NCBI GenBank assembly: GCA_021820825.1
Contig: JAKADD010000019.1
Span: 1-14,200, forward strand
Length of the DNA: 14,200 nucleotides
DNA from: Bacillota bacterium
GTDB lineage: Bacteria > Bacillota > Bacilli > Alicyclobacillales > SLC66
Reading direction: 5' to 3'
The number at the start of each line of letters is the position of its first letter. The stretch's first letter is position 1. The notes below the pieces were generated by a model. It made no database searches. It saw only the letters and a program-made list of their open reading frames with translations, and was not told where the DNA came from. Below are positions 1 to 7,690 of the stretch, piece after piece. Made by a program: the position numbers and the translations under genes.

Positions 1-34
1 ACATGCACTTATCCACATGTGGATAAGTGCATGT
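1..34. promoter_or_regulatory. Paired opposed DnaA boxes in a 34-bp perfect palindrome (oriC/incA region)
   Basis: TTATCCACA lies at 9-17 and its reverse complement TGTGGATAA directly abuts it at 18-26. The flanks continue the symmetry, so 1-34 is a perfect palindrome. TTATCCACA is the strong consensus DnaA box. Its place upstream of rpmH matches the dnaA-rpmH intergenic part of the Firmicute origin. The palindrome may extend or be followed by more boxes left of the window, which cannot be seen. Confidence 0.9.
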
Positions 35-232
35 GAATAGCCCTCTTGCTGCTCATGCGCAACAAATTTTCTGCGCTTGCGCAGCAGCACGAAAATCTCG
101 CCATGCCTGGATCGTGCACCGCGCCGAGGCGAGTTTGGCGCAGCCATGTCTGAGCAGCGGCGCGGTGCACGATCCAGGCATGGCTGGGAACATTCCGGAG
201 AAAATCGCAATTGGTATTAATTGGATCACCTG
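35..232. other. Origin-flanking non-coding stretch between DnaA boxes and rpmH promoter
   Basis: No credible gene is present. The stretch holds a small hairpin (CTGCGC at 71-76 with GCGCAG at 79-84) and the large inverted repeat at 100-184. It also has an AT-richer patch around 205-226 just before the rpmH promoter. Open frames crossing it on both strands look like chance products of the inverted repeat: they show mirror-image peptides and lack ribosome-binding sites. Confidence 0.6.
100..184. repeat. Long perfect inverted repeat, 27-bp arms, 31-nt spacer
   Basis: Bases 100-126 are the exact reverse complement of 158-184, enclosing a spacer at 127-157. The arms are GC-rich, and the element could extrude as a cruciform or fold as a very stable RNA hairpin. 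There is no T-run on either side, so it does not look like an intrinsic terminator. The inner part (121-148) resembles a sequence between noc and soj (7703-7730). No transposase or target duplication was seen. It could be a non-autonomous repeat element or an origin-associated structure. Confidence 0.9.
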
Positions 233-262
233 TTGACACGGGGCAAGCAGGTTGACTATAAT
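233..262 (+). promoter_or_regulatory. Sigma-A-type promoter of rpmH
   Basis: TTGACA at 233-238 (perfect -35) and TATAAT at 257-262 (perfect -10) are separated by 18 bp. The predicted transcription start is near 269, giving an rpmH leader of about 40 nt. A near-consensus promoter suits a highly expressed ribosomal-protein gene. Confidence 0.9.
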
Positions 263-308
263 ATGTGGGTGTTTTATCGGTCGTGTGCTTCAGGGAGGTG
301 TTGAATCA

Positions 309-443
309 GTGAAACCTACATTTAACCCCAACGTGAGAAGGCGGAAAAAAGTGCATGGATTTCGCCAGCGAATGTCGACAAAAAATGGTCGTCGCGTTTT
401 GGCGGCTCGCCGTCGCAAGGGAAGAAAAGTACTTTCTGCATAA
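309..443 (+). CDS. rpmH: 50S ribosomal protein L34
   Basis: This encodes a 44-residue, very basic protein of the large ribosomal subunit, exactly the usual family length. The family core is clear: [14 protein letters not shown] in the middle and [14 protein letters not shown] at the C-terminus. The start is GTG at 309, chosen because it gives the canonical N-terminus (MKPTFNPN) and is preceded by a strong ribosome-binding site, AGGGAGGTG at 292-300. A longer in-frame start at 252 would overlap the -10 region and is rejected. The gene follows its own consensus promoter and is followed by an intrinsic terminator, so part of its mRNA probably ends before rnpA. Confidence 0.98.
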   Translation: MKPTFNPNVRRRKKVHGFRQRMSTKNGRRVLAARRRKGRKVLSA

Positions 444-469
444 GGCCACTGAATCGGTGGTCTTTTTTT
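442..469 (+). terminator. Intrinsic terminator between rpmH and rnpA
   Basis: The 9-bp stem pairs 442-450 with 456-464 (two G-U pairs), with a 5-nt loop, and runs directly into a T-run (463-469). It probably trims rpmH mRNA and lowers rnpA expression by partial read-through, since no convincing separate rnpA promoter was found. Confidence 0.8.
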
Positions 470-511
470 AGCTTTTGGCGATAAATGCAGTGACTTGGGA
501 GGCTGTTCGTT

Positions 512-934
512 TTGTACAATCGAGACGGGCAGGTTTCAACTCGAACAATGCAGCTGGGAAAGCGCACTGTGAAGGGCCATCGTTTGCAGCGAAATGGTGA
601 CTTCCGATTTATCTTTGCCAAAGGAAATTCAGTTGCGAATAGACTGTACGTGCTTTATGTTATTAGGAAGGACAGCAGCCGTCCAAGCAGAGTCGGTTTT
701 TCTGTCAGCAAGAAGGTCGGAAACGCAGTGGTGCGCAATCGAGTGAAACGCCGCATGCGGGAGATTGTGCGCAAACAGTTGTGGCGGTTCTCCAATGGCT
801 ATGATTTGGTCTTCATCGCCCGCAAGGACGCTGCGGTTGTTGCGTATGCAGAATCTGAGAATCAACTGGTTCGATTGTTGATCAAGGGCAAGGTAATTAA
901 TCATGTAACGGAAGAACGGAATGGTGAACGATGA
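512..934 (+). CDS. rnpA: Ribonuclease P protein component
   Basis: This is the protein subunit of RNase P, which helps the catalytic RNA mature the 5' ends of tRNAs. The family core is present: HRLQRNGDF near residue 23, a [12 protein letters not shown] segment near 62-73, and the RNR motif RNRVKR at about 75-80, which contacts P RNA. The start is uncertain. TTG at 512 has the best ribosome-binding site (GGGAGG at 497-502, 9-nt spacing) and gives 140 residues, about 20 longer at the N-terminus than usual. ATG at 548 and GTG at 569 give more typical lengths but have weak sites. The stop overlaps the yidD start by 4 bp (ATGA), indicating translational coupling. Confidence 0.95.
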   Translation: MYNRDGQVSTRTMQLGKRTVKGHRLQRNGDFRFIFAKGNSVANRLYVLYVIRKDSSRPSRVGFSVSKKVGNAVVRNRVKRRMREIVRKQLWRFSNGYDLVFIARKDAAVVAYAESENQLVRLLIKGKVINHVTEERNGER

Positions 935-1140
935 GGACACTCCTGGTGGCATTGATAAAACTGTACCAAGTTTTCATATCGCCGTTAACTCCTCCTTCGT
1001 GCAGATTTTATCCTACCTGTTCGACTTATTGTGTTGAGGCGCTTACAAAGCATGGAGTCTTGCGTGGAGGGGTTCTCTCCGTCAGGAGGATCGTACGGTG
1101 CGGTCCATGGCATCCGGGTGGTTACGATCCGGTGCCTTAG
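931..1140 (+). CDS. yidD: Membrane protein insertion efficiency factor YidD
   Basis: This 69-residue protein of the YidD (UPF0161) family is thought to assist YidC-dependent insertion of inner-membrane proteins. The family signature is clear: [11 protein letters not shown] at residues 23-33 with conserved cysteines at 24 and 30, and a C-terminal [13 protein letters not shown]. The N-terminal 20 residues form an amphipathic helix expected to lie on the membrane. The ATG overlaps the rnpA stop by 4 bp, and yidC follows within about 20 bp, so rnpA-yidD-yidC appears to be translated from one message. Confidence 0.96.
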   Translation: MRTLLVALIKLYQVFISPLTPPSCRFYPTCSTYCVEALTKHGVLRGGVLSVRRIVRCGPWHPGGYDPVP

Positions 1141-1162
1141 AGATTCGGGAGGTTGGGTGCAT

Positions 1163-1900
1163 TTGCGGTCGCGAATGTCAAGGCTGGCTATAGAGAGTGT
1201 ACTGGTTCTGTGGTTTCTATCATTTACAGGCGAAGCGTTTGCGGCGACAGGAAAAGCGGCGGTGGCCGCCAGCCCGCCCATTTGGGACCAGGCTGTGAAT
1301 CTTTTCAGTGATTTTATCAATCTGGTAGCGCATTATGTTGGAGGAGACTATGGGATCGCCCTGATCATCGTCACGGTGATCATTCGATTGCTGACGATGC
1401 CGCTGATGCTCACCAGTTTGAGAAATTCAAAAAAGATGCAGCTTTTGCGTCCGCGTTTGCAGGAACTAAAGGAGAAGTATGGCAAGGAACCGAAAAAGTA
1501 TCAGGAAGAAACGATGGCCCTGTACCGATCGGAGGGTATCAATCCCTTGGCAGGTTGTATGCCCATGATTGTTCAGTTTGTGGTTTTGACCTTGCTGTAT
1601 CGGGCTATTTATACCGACCATGCCATGCTGTATTCCAAGTTTTTAGGTGTGTTGCCACTCGGAGTGCCGGATCATACGTTCATTCTCCCCGTGTTGGCTG
1701 GCGTCACAAGCTACTTTCAGCAGAAACTCACCATGGTGCAAATGGACCCCAGCCAGCAGCGCATCCTGCAGTATGTATTTCCGATTATGATTTTTTTCTT
1801 TGCAATGAAAGCATTTGCGGCGTTGTCGCTGTATTGGGTGTTCAGCAACTTGTTCACCATAGCGCAGATGTACTTTATAAAGGTGAAGAGCACCAGTTAG
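1163..1900 (+). CDS. yidC: Membrane protein insertase YidC (SpoIIIJ/Oxa1 family)
   Basis: This inserts and folds membrane proteins and, in spore formers, supports SpoIIIA channel assembly. The predicted protein is 245 residues. It has an N-terminal signal sequence and then about five membrane segments near residues 63-83, 133-150, 172-187, 203-219 and 220-238. The conserved groove arginine is R75 in VIIRLLTMPLM. A charged cytoplasmic hairpin (86-125) lies between the first two segments. TTG at 1163 is preferred because GGGAGG (1147-1152) lies 10 nt upstream; ATG at 1175 is the alternative. Oddly, the signal region has no lipobox cysteine and instead ends in an AFA-A type signal-peptidase-I-like site, whereas many Firmicute YidC proteins are lipoproteins. 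The jag gene follows after 13 bp. Confidence 0.96.
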   Translation: MRSRMSRLAIESVLVLWFLSFTGEAFAATGKAAVAASPPIWDQAVNLFSDFINLVAHYVGGDYGIALIIVTVIIRLLTMPLMLTSLRNSKKMQLLRPRLQELKEKYGKEPKKYQEETMALYRSEGINPLAGCMPMIVQFVVLTLLYRAIYTDHAMLYSKFLGVLPLGVPDHTFILPVLAGVTSYFQQKLTMVQMDPSQQRILQYVFPIMIFFFAMKAFAALSLYWVFSNLFTIAQMYFIKVKSTS

Positions 1901-1913
1901 GAGTTGACGGCCG

Positions 1914-2573
1914 ATGAGGAAAGTGTCTGTATCTGCCAAGACGGTGGAACTGGCAGTTGCAGAGGCGTTGCGTCAGGTAAAAGTCACTCGTGATCGCGCC
2001 GAGGTTGTGGTTAGAGTTGCTCCATCCAGGGGGTTTTGGGGATTGGGCGCTCGGGATGCCGAGGTTGACGTGATAGTGATCGAAGATCCGGTCGGTGATG
2101 CCGAGCGGTTTTTGCGTGAAATGTTGGTATCGATGCGCTTGGCGATTAAAGTGGGTAAAAGAATCCAAAAAGATGAGGTTGTATTTGATCTGACAGGCGA
2201 CCGGGTGGGTATACTGATTGGGAAGCACGGTCAGACTCTGGATGCGATTCAGTATCTGGTGAATGTGATCGGCAATAAATATGTGGATAAACATGTGCGC
2301 TTCATTGTTGACGCAGAAGGGTACAGGGAACGACGTAGGCAGGCATTGGTTTTTACGGCGAAAAAGATGGCTGAGCGCGCACTTGTTCTTGGCAAGGAAG
2401 TCCGTTTGCAGCCTATGGCCGCCCCGGAACGGAAGGTGGTTCACATGGCGCTGCAGGGTCGGGCGGATGTACGGACGGAGAGTCGTGGAACGGATCCCGA
2501 GCGGGCTATTGTCATCGTTCCTGTGGCGCCGCGAAAGACTCCAAGGGTTTCGGCTGGTATCAGGAATTCCTAG
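1914..2573 (+). CDS. jag: RNA-binding protein Jag/KhpB (Jag-N, KH, R3H domains)
   Basis: This 219-residue, three-domain RNA-binding protein is the usual partner gene of yidC in Firmicutes and is linked to cell-envelope and division control in streptococci. The Jag-N domain spans about residues 1-52 (ending in SRGFWGLGARDAEV). The KH domain carries the GxxG loop as GKHG at 103-106 within GILIGKHGQTL. The R3H domain is at about 172-201 (ERKVVHMALQGR). The ATG at 1914 has a TAGGAG site 10 nt upstream. A strong terminator follows the gene. A perfect DnaA box lies inside the coding sequence at 2282-2290. Confidence 0.96.
   Translation: MRKVSVSAKTVELAVAEALRQVKVTRDRAEVVVRVAPSRGFWGLGARDAEVDVIVIEDPVGDAERFLREMLVSMRLAIKVGKRIQKDEVVFDLTGDRVGILIGKHGQTLDAIQYLVNVIGNKYVDKHVRFIVDAEGYRERRRQALVFTAKKMAERALVLGKEVRLQPMAAPERKVVHMALQGRADVRTESRGTDPERAIVIVPVAPRKTPRVSAGIRNS
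2282..2290 (-). promoter_or_regulatory. Isolated perfect DnaA box inside jag
   Basis: TGTGGATAA, the reverse complement of the consensus box TTATCCACA, lies within jag codons for VDK. Only the pair at 9-26 otherwise matches perfectly in this window. A 9-mer match on either strand is expected about 0.1 times in 14 kb of random sequence, so this is suggestive, but a coding coincidence is possible. Confidence 0.45.
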
Positions 2574-2605
2574 TGTTCCCCGGATAAATCACGGAGGCAA
2601 CACAG

Positions 2606-2639
2606 AAGTTGGAGGGGACACCCCCTACTCCAACTTTTT
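2606..2639 (+). terminator. Intrinsic terminator between jag and mnmE
   Basis: An uninterrupted 9-bp stem (2606-2614 with 2628-2636) extends to about 12 bp past one bulged base (2627). The loop is C-rich and the stem ends in TTTTT (2635-2639). It lies only 33 bp before mnmE, so mnmE must rely on read-through or on a promoter located upstream in jag. Confidence 0.88.
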
Positions 2640-2671
2640 GCTGTTTTTCGGTGAAAGCAGGAGGCGAAGAC

Positions 2672-4051
2672 ATGGAGGAACCGGATACAATTGCGGCAGT
2701 CGCAACGGCGATAGGAGAAGCCAGCATCTCTGTGATTCGAGTGAGCGGTTCCCAATCACGAAGTATTGTCGAGCGTATTTTTCGCGGCGGCGGATCTTTG
2801 GCTAAGGCGCCCAGTCATACGGTATGGCACGGTTGGATCGTGCGGATGGACTCTGGACAACACATTGATGAAGTATTGGTTACGGTAATGAAGGCGCCGC
2901 GGTCATACACGACGGAGGATGTTGTGGAAATAGGGTGTCACGGCGGCACGCAGTCTGTACAGGCGATTTTGCTTGAATTGCTGCGGGCTGGCGCCAGACT
3001 GGCGGAACCTGGAGAATTTACCAAACGCGCTTTTTTGGGGGGCCGAATAGATTTGGCCCAGGCTGAGGGTGTGATGGAGTTGATCGGAGCCCAGACGGTC
3101 GCGGGCAAAGACGCCGCCTTGCGTCAGGTGGAGGGAAGTCTGACGGGTCTCATAAAAAAACTGCGTCAGAACATCATTCAGCTGATGGCCCACATTGAAG
3201 TCACAATCGATTATCCTGAACATGATGTGGAGGAAGCCACGACTTTGCTGGTCAAAGATGGTGCGACTCAGTTGCTTCGTGAGTTGCGCGATCTGATTGT
3301 GACTGCGGCGAATGGGCGTGTGCTCAAAACGGGCATTCGAACTGTGATTGTTGGGCGACCGAACGTCGGAAAGTCTTCGCTGTTGAACCAACTGGCCAGA
3401 GCAGAGCGCGCCATCGTTACGGACATTCCGGGAACAACGCGGGATGTCGTGGAGGAGGGCGTGCAAATAGCGGGAATTCCACTCAGGATTCTGGACACAG
3501 CGGGAATCAGGGATACGACGGATGTGGTCGAACGGCTCGGCGTCATGCGCAGCCGTCAGGCCATTAAAGATGCTGATCTGTTGCTGATCATGATTGATGC
3601 GAGTCGGTCCCTTGCAAAACAGGATGAGGAATTGCTTGCGTTGGTCGCTTCTCTACCCGCCATCGTGGTGTTAAACAAGATGGATCTGCCTGCCCGGATC
3701 ACGCTGGAGGATCTCTCTCAACACGTTGCTGTGGAGCGGATTGTTCCGTATTCGGTGTTCCGGCCTGAACTGCTCCAAGATCTTGAACAGGCAATTGTGC
3801 GCGTTGTATTTGGCGGAGAACTGCAAGTGCGCGACGCCACGTTTATCGCGAACGCCCGTCATCTATCGCTGTTGGAACAGGCAAACGCGTGTCTGGATCA
3901 GGTGCTGGAATCAATCGCCATGGGTGTGACGCTTGATCTGGTGGCTGTGGATCTCCGGCAGGCGTGGGTGACACTTGGAGAGATTATTGGCGAGACGCCG
4001 AGGGAGGATCTATTGGACCAGATTTTTAGCCAATTCTGCTTGGGGAAGTAA
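2672..4051 (+). CDS. mnmE: tRNA-5-carboxymethylaminomethyl-2-thiouridine synthesis GTPase MnmE
   Basis: With MnmG this modifies the wobble uridine (U34) of several tRNAs at carbon 5. It uses GTP hydrolysis and a tetrahydrofolate-derived one-carbon unit. The 459-residue length is normal. The N-terminal folate-binding domain begins [12 protein letters not shown], followed by a helical domain that holds an embedded GTPase domain. G1 is GRPNVGKS at 228-235, G2 is GTTRD around 254-258, G3 is DTAG at 275-278 and G4 is NKMD at 335-338. The C-terminus ends in FCLGK, a conservative version of the usual FCIGK with its conserved cysteine. ATG at 2672 has AGGAGG 7 nt upstream. An earlier in-frame ATG at 2609 lies within the terminator and is rejected. 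Confidence 0.98.
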   Translation: MEEPDTIAAVATAIGEASISVIRVSGSQSRSIVERIFRGGGSLAKAPSHTVWHGWIVRMDSGQHIDEVLVTVMKAPRSYTTEDVVEIGCHGGTQSVQAILLELLRAGARLAEPGEFTKRAFLGGRIDLAQAEGVMELIGAQTVAGKDAALRQVEGSLTGLIKKLRQNIIQLMAHIEVTIDYPEHDVEEATTLLVKDGATQLLRELRDLIVTAANGRVLKTGIRTVIVGRPNVGKSSLLNQLARAERAIVTDIPGTTRDVVEEGVQIAGIPLRILDTAGIRDTTDVVERLGVMRSRQAIKDADLLLIMIDASRSLAKQDEELLALVASLPAIVVLNKMDLPARITLEDLSQHVAVERIVPYSVFRPELLQDLEQAIVRVVFGGELQVRDATFIANARHLSLLEQANACLDQVLESIAMGVTLDLVAVDLRQAWVTLGEIIGETPREDLLDQIFSQFCLGK

Positions 4052-4083
4052 ATTTGGATCATGAAACGAAGGAGAGGGCTGCT

Positions 4084-5970
4084 ATGTCATATCATGCTGG
4101 AGAGTATGACGTTATTGTCATCGGCGCAGGCCATGCCGGCTCCGAGGCTGCGCTGGCGGCTGCGCGACTCGGCAGCAAGACGCTCCTGTTGACGATCAAT
4201 CTGGATACAATCGCATTCATGCCCTGCAATCCATCCATCGGTGGTCCTGCAAAGGGGATTGTTGTGCGCGAAATCGATGCGTTGGGCGGACAGATGGCTC
4301 TGAATACGGATCTGACCTACATCCAGATGAGACTTTTAAATACGGGGAAAGGACCGGCTGTTCAGGCCCTGCGGGCGCAGTCGGACAAAGTGCTGTATGG
4401 GCGCGTGATGAAAGAGACGATTGAGAACCAGCCGAATCTGACGCTGCGCCAGGGCATGGTTGAGAGGATCCTGGCGCATGCGGGGAACGTAACCGGAGTC
4501 GTAACACAGACAGGCGCTGAATACTTCGCCAGGGCGGTCGTGTTGACGACCGGAACGTATTTGCGCGGACGCATTATCATAGGGGATGTTTCCTACCAGA
4601 GCGGTCCAAACGGACAACTTCCTTCACTGGGGCTAACCGACAGTTTGCTTGATCTCGGGTTTAATCTGACGCGCTTTAAAACTGGAACTCCGCCTAGGGT
4701 GAACCGCAACTCGATCTGTTTTGATCATTTGGCTGCGCAACCGGGTGATCCCGAGCCCCGTCAGTTCTCATTCCGTGACGATATAGCGCCGCGAGAACAA
4801 ATTGATTGCTGGCTGACCTATACGACGGAGGATACGCACAGCATCATTGGTGAGAATCTGCATCGAGCGCCGATGTTTTCCGGAAATATCGAGGGCAGAG
4901 GTCCACGTTATTGTCCCAGTATTGAGGATAAGATCGTACGGTTTCGCGATCGTCCAGCACACCAGGTGTTTTTGGAACCGGAAGGCAAAAATACTGCTGA
5001 GTGGTATGTTCAGGGTCTGTCCACGAGCTTGCCCGAGGATGTTCAGATCCAGATGCTGAGATCCATTCCGGGCCTTCAGCAGGTGGAGATGCTAAGACCT
5101 GGGTATGCCATTGAATACGATGCTATTTTACCGACTCAGCTGTGGCCGACGCTCGAAACAAAAATGGTGTCGGGCCTCTTTACTGCGGGGCAGATCAACG
5201 GAACGTCGGGCTATGAGGAAGCGGCCGGACAGGGAATCATTGCCGGAATCAACGCGGCGATGCATGCGCTGAACCGGGAGCCGGTCATACTGTCCCGCTC
5301 GGATGCGTACATCGGCGTCATGATTGATGATTTGGTTACGAAGGGAACGTCTGAACCATATCGACTGTTGACCTCAAGGGCGGAGTATCGTTTATTATTG
5401 CGCAATGATAACGCGGATGAACGATTGATGGACCTTGGGCATCGCATCGGTCTGTTGGCGAGTGACCGTTATGAACGTTTTCTCGCTAAGCGTGAAGGTG
5501 TTGTGGCTGAAAAACGGCGATTGCGGTCTGTTCGCGTTCAACCGGACGAGTTGGCGGACGAGTTTTCGAACAGGGGCATTCCGCTGCCTTCTGTTGCGGT
5601 GTCTCTTGAGCAGTTGTTACGGCGTCCCGAGATTGACTATAAGCTGCTCAACCAGATGTTCCCCGCTGTGGAAAGGGCGTCTGACGAAGTCTTGCAGCAG
5701 GTCGAAATCGATACAAAGTATGAGGGGTACGTGACGCGGCAGACGCAGGAAATCAATAAACAAAAGAAATTGGAGGAACTTCGATTACCCCTGGATATTG
5801 AATTTACTTCAATTTCGGGTCTGTCTAACGAGGCTAAAGAAAAACTTGCGCAGGTTAAGCCTATGAATGTGGGACAGGCGTCCCGCGTCGAAGGAGTCTC
5901 GCCTGCCGATATTTCCGTATTGTTGATCTGGCTGGAGGCGCGTTCGCGGCGCCGTGCGGCCAATGGATGA
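4084..5970 (+). CDS. mnmG: tRNA uridine-5-carboxymethylaminomethyl modification enzyme MnmG
   Basis: This FAD-dependent partner of MnmE installs the carboxymethylaminomethyl group on U34 of tRNAs. The 628-residue length is the family norm. The dinucleotide-binding motif [15 protein letters not shown] starts at residue 13. The conserved catalytic cysteine lies in [10 protein letters not shown] (C48). A second conserved cysteine is in [16 protein letters not shown], and GYEEAAGQG marks the FAD region further on. The C-terminal helical region carries [21 protein letters not shown] at 4084 follows AAGGAGAGGG (4069-4078); an upstream TTG at 4054 has no such site. It starts 32 bp after mnmE and its 3' end overlaps rsmG, so the three genes are probably one transcription unit. 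Confidence 0.98.
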   Translation: MSYHAGEYDVIVIGAGHAGSEAALAAARLGSKTLLLTINLDTIAFMPCNPSIGGPAKGIVVREIDALGGQMALNTDLTYIQMRLLNTGKGPAVQALRAQSDKVLYGRVMKETIENQPNLTLRQGMVERILAHAGNVTGVVTQTGAEYFARAVVLTTGTYLRGRIIIGDVSYQSGPNGQLPSLGLTDSLLDLGFNLTRFKTGTPPRVNRNSICFDHLAAQPGDPEPRQFSFRDDIAPREQIDCWLTYTTEDTHSIIGENLHRAPMFSGNIEGRGPRYCPSIEDKIVRFRDRPAHQVFLEPEGKNTAEWYVQGLSTSLPEDVQIQMLRSIPGLQQVEMLRPGYAIEYDAILPTQLWPTLETKMVSGLFTAGQINGTSGYEEAAGQGIIAGINAAMHALNREPVILSRSDAYIGVMIDDLVTKGTSEPYRLLTSRAEYRLLLRNDNADERLMDLGHRIGLLASDRYERFLAKREGVVAEKRRLRSVRVQPDELADEFSNRGIPLPSVAVSLEQLLRRPEIDYKLLNQMFPAVERASDEVLQQVEIDTKYEGYVTRQTQEINKQKKLEELRLPLDIEFTSISGLSNEAKEKLAQVKPMNVGQASRVEGVSPADISVLLIWLEARSRRRAANG

Positions 5971-6712
5971 GGAGCGGATGGTTGACGCGCGGGAACTGTT
6001 GCGGGAGATCTGCGCCGGGATTGAGTTTCCTTTTTCTGAAGAGCAACTGGCGCAGCTTGCGTTGTATGGCGAATGGCTGCGGGAATGGAACATGCGCTTC
6101 AACTTGACGGCGATTACGGATCAGAGAGGGATCTGTGTAAAGCATTTTCTTGATTCTGCTTACGCGCTGCTCTCCATTGAGGAGATTGAACCTGTTGCGT
6201 CTGTGCTGGACTTGGGCAGCGGTGCGGGCTTTCCCGGTTTGGTGTGGAAGATATTGCGCCCGGAGATGCGGGTGACTCTGTGTGACTCCTTACTCAAGCG
6301 CACGCAGTTTCTGCATTTTGTTGTCAGTGGCCTGGATCTGCAAGGCGTCGTGATTGTACACGGGAGAGCGGAGGAGCTTGCGAAGCAGCCGGAGTATCGC
6401 GAACGCTATGCCAGCGTAACAGCGCGCGCAGTGGCCAGACTGCCCGTGCTGATTGAGTTGGCTTCGCCATTTGTCAAAGTGGGCGGTAGTTTCCACGCCT
6501 TAAAAGGTCCCACTTCAAGCGAGGAGATCGCTGAGTCGGAACACGCCCTTGGCGAACTGCGGTGTCGAGTCAAAACGGTTGATCACTATGTCCTCCCTGG
6601 AGACGCCGGCAAACGGTCTGTCATCACGATCACGAAGACGGGGTTGACTCCCGGCAGATTTCCCAGACGACCTGGAGACGCCGCGCGGCGCCCTATCTCG
6701 GGCTCTGATTGA
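5963..6712 (+). CDS. rsmG: 16S rRNA (guanine527-N7)-methyltransferase RsmG
   Basis: This SAM-dependent enzyme methylates G527 in the 530 loop of 16S rRNA; its loss gives low-level streptomycin resistance in other bacteria. The SAM-binding motif [12 protein letters not shown] spans about residues 81-92. [11 protein letters not shown] (42-52) and KHFLDS (60-65) are typical N-terminal family blocks, and VTARAVA is a further conserved segment. The C-terminal tail ends in the common FPRRPG-type motif. The start is uncertain. ATG at 5963 overlaps the mnmG 3' end and has no clear ribosome-binding site. ATG at 5978 has AGGAG only 3 nt upstream, and GTG at 5954 is also in frame. Coupling to mnmG translation is likely. 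Confidence 0.95.
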   Translation: MDEERMVDARELLREICAGIEFPFSEEQLAQLALYGEWLREWNMRFNLTAITDQRGICVKHFLDSAYALLSIEEIEPVASVLDLGSGAGFPGLVWKILRPEMRVTLCDSLLKRTQFLHFVVSGLDLQGVVIVHGRAEELAKQPEYRERYASVTARAVARLPVLIELASPFVKVGGSFHALKGPTSSEEIAESEHALGELRCRVKTVDHYVLPGDAGKRSVITITKTGLTPGRFPRRPGDAARRPISGSD

Positions 6713-6754
6713 ATCTAACCAGGGGCGTGAGCCGTGTCTGATGCTGGGAAGTTT

Positions 6755-6781
6755 TGTCGAAATAGGACTACTATTGTCGAA
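6755..6781 (+). promoter_or_regulatory. Two perfect tandem Spo0A boxes upstream of noc
   Basis: TGTCGAA occurs at 6755-6761 and again at 6775-6781, in the same orientation and 20 bp apart (about two helical turns). TGTCGAA is the consensus Spo0A-binding box of Bacillus relatives. They sit in the rsmG-noc gap, about 80-100 bp before the noc start. No convincing -35/-10 pair was found beside them, so whether they activate or repress cannot be told from sequence. Confidence 0.55.
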
Positions 6782-6808
6782 CTCATAAGAGTGAGGGAGG
6801 AGATGCGC

Positions 6809-6841
6809 GAGATCTGTAGAAGGTATTATCAAGCAGATCTC
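6809..6841 (+). promoter_or_regulatory. Inverted repeat in the noc leader
   Basis: GAGATCTG (6809-6816) pairs with CAGATCTC (6834-6841) across a 17-nt spacer. It ends just before the noc ribosome-binding site AGGGTGGTGA (6844-6853). It may be a leader hairpin that affects noc translation, or an operator. No T-run follows. Confidence 0.4.
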
Positions 6842-6859
6842 ACAGGGTGGTGAAATGGG

Positions 6860-7690
6860 TTGAAGTCGCACTGGCCCCGTTTTGTAGAGACAGCAGAGCA
6901 GGATACGGACAGAGAGAGCGATCTGCAGCAAATCCCGATTGGACTCGTTCGAGCGAATCGTTACCAACCGCGGGTGGTATTTGACGAGGCAAAGCTGGAG
7001 GAACTCAGCGCCACGATTCGCACGCATGGGGTAATTCAGCCAATTGTGGTCAGGCGTCAGGATGGGTATTTCGAATTAGTGGCCGGAGAACGGCGCTGGC
7101 GCGCCGCACAGAAGATTGGGATGGACTTTATTCCTGCCATCGTCAGAAAACTGTCTGATTCGCAGGCGGCTTCACTTGCGCTCATTGAAAACTTGCAGCG
7201 GGAAGGCTTATCGCCGATTGAAGAGGCGCAGGCCTATCAACAGCTTATTGATCTGCATCAATTGACGCAGGAGAGTTTGGCCCAGCGGCTTGGGAAAGGG
7301 CAGTCTACGATTGCCAACAAGTTGCGCCTGCTCCATTTGTGCTCCGAAGTTCAGGATGCAATTCGACAGCGCACAATTACGGAGAGGCATGGAAGGGCGT
7401 TGTTAGCGCTCGCGCCGCCTTTGCAACGACGCATGTTGCAAGAGGTTATCAGTAAAGAGCTGAATGTGAGACAAACGGAGAAGCGCGCAGAAGAGTTGAT
7501 GACGCATCCGGTGGCCAAAGCGGGGTTTCGCAGAGCGGGGTTCTCAAGGGATTTACGGTTAGCAATCAACACGGTCCGGCAGTCGGTGAAGTTGATCGAG
7601 GAAACGGGGTATCTCGTGCAGTTGTCAGAAAGGGAGGAACAGGAGTTTTATGAACTTGTAATCCGTGTGCCCAAATCGAAGAACGTATAA
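6860..7690 (+). CDS. noc: Nucleoid occlusion protein Noc
   Basis: This ParB-family CTPase binds chromosomal Noc sites and the membrane, keeping division septa from forming over the nucleoid. The CTP-binding motifs are GERRWR at 76-81 and ENLQRE at 110-115. The helix-turn-helix lies around 134-158 (LTQESLAQRLGKGQSTIANK). Noc rather than ParB is favoured because it precedes soj and a second ParB copy, and because of family blocks such as LGKGQSTIANKLRLL, LNVRQTE and FSRDLRLAINTVRQS. The N-terminus MKSHWPRFV could be the short membrane-binding helix known in Noc. TTG at 6860 is chosen for the AGGGTGGTGA site 6 nt upstream. The leader has two Spo0A boxes. Confidence 0.95.
   Translation: MKSHWPRFVETAEQDTDRESDLQQIPIGLVRANRYQPRVVFDEAKLEELSATIRTHGVIQPIVVRRQDGYFELVAGERRWRAAQKIGMDFIPAIVRKLSDSQAASLALIENLQREGLSPIEEAQAYQQLIDLHQLTQESLAQRLGKGQSTIANKLRLLHLCSEVQDAIRQRTITERHGRALLALAPPLQRRMLQEVISKELNVRQTEKRAEELMTHPVAKAGFRRAGFSRDLRLAINTVRQSVKLIEETGYLVQLSEREEQEFYELVIRVPKSKNV

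Noticed and set aside
27..239. Open frames on both strands across the origin-side inverted repeat
   Set aside because: They carry the same peptide segment on both strands because of the inverted repeat, and lack ribosome-binding sites or family features.
6803..6853. 16-codon leader peptide (ATG at 6803) ahead of noc
   Set aside because: The GGGAGG site is only 2 nt from the ATG, too close for good initiation, and the peptide shows no attenuation-type codon run.
7362..7368. Spo0A box TTCGACA inside noc
   Set aside because: A single 7-mer in coding sequence is expected by chance in a window of this size.
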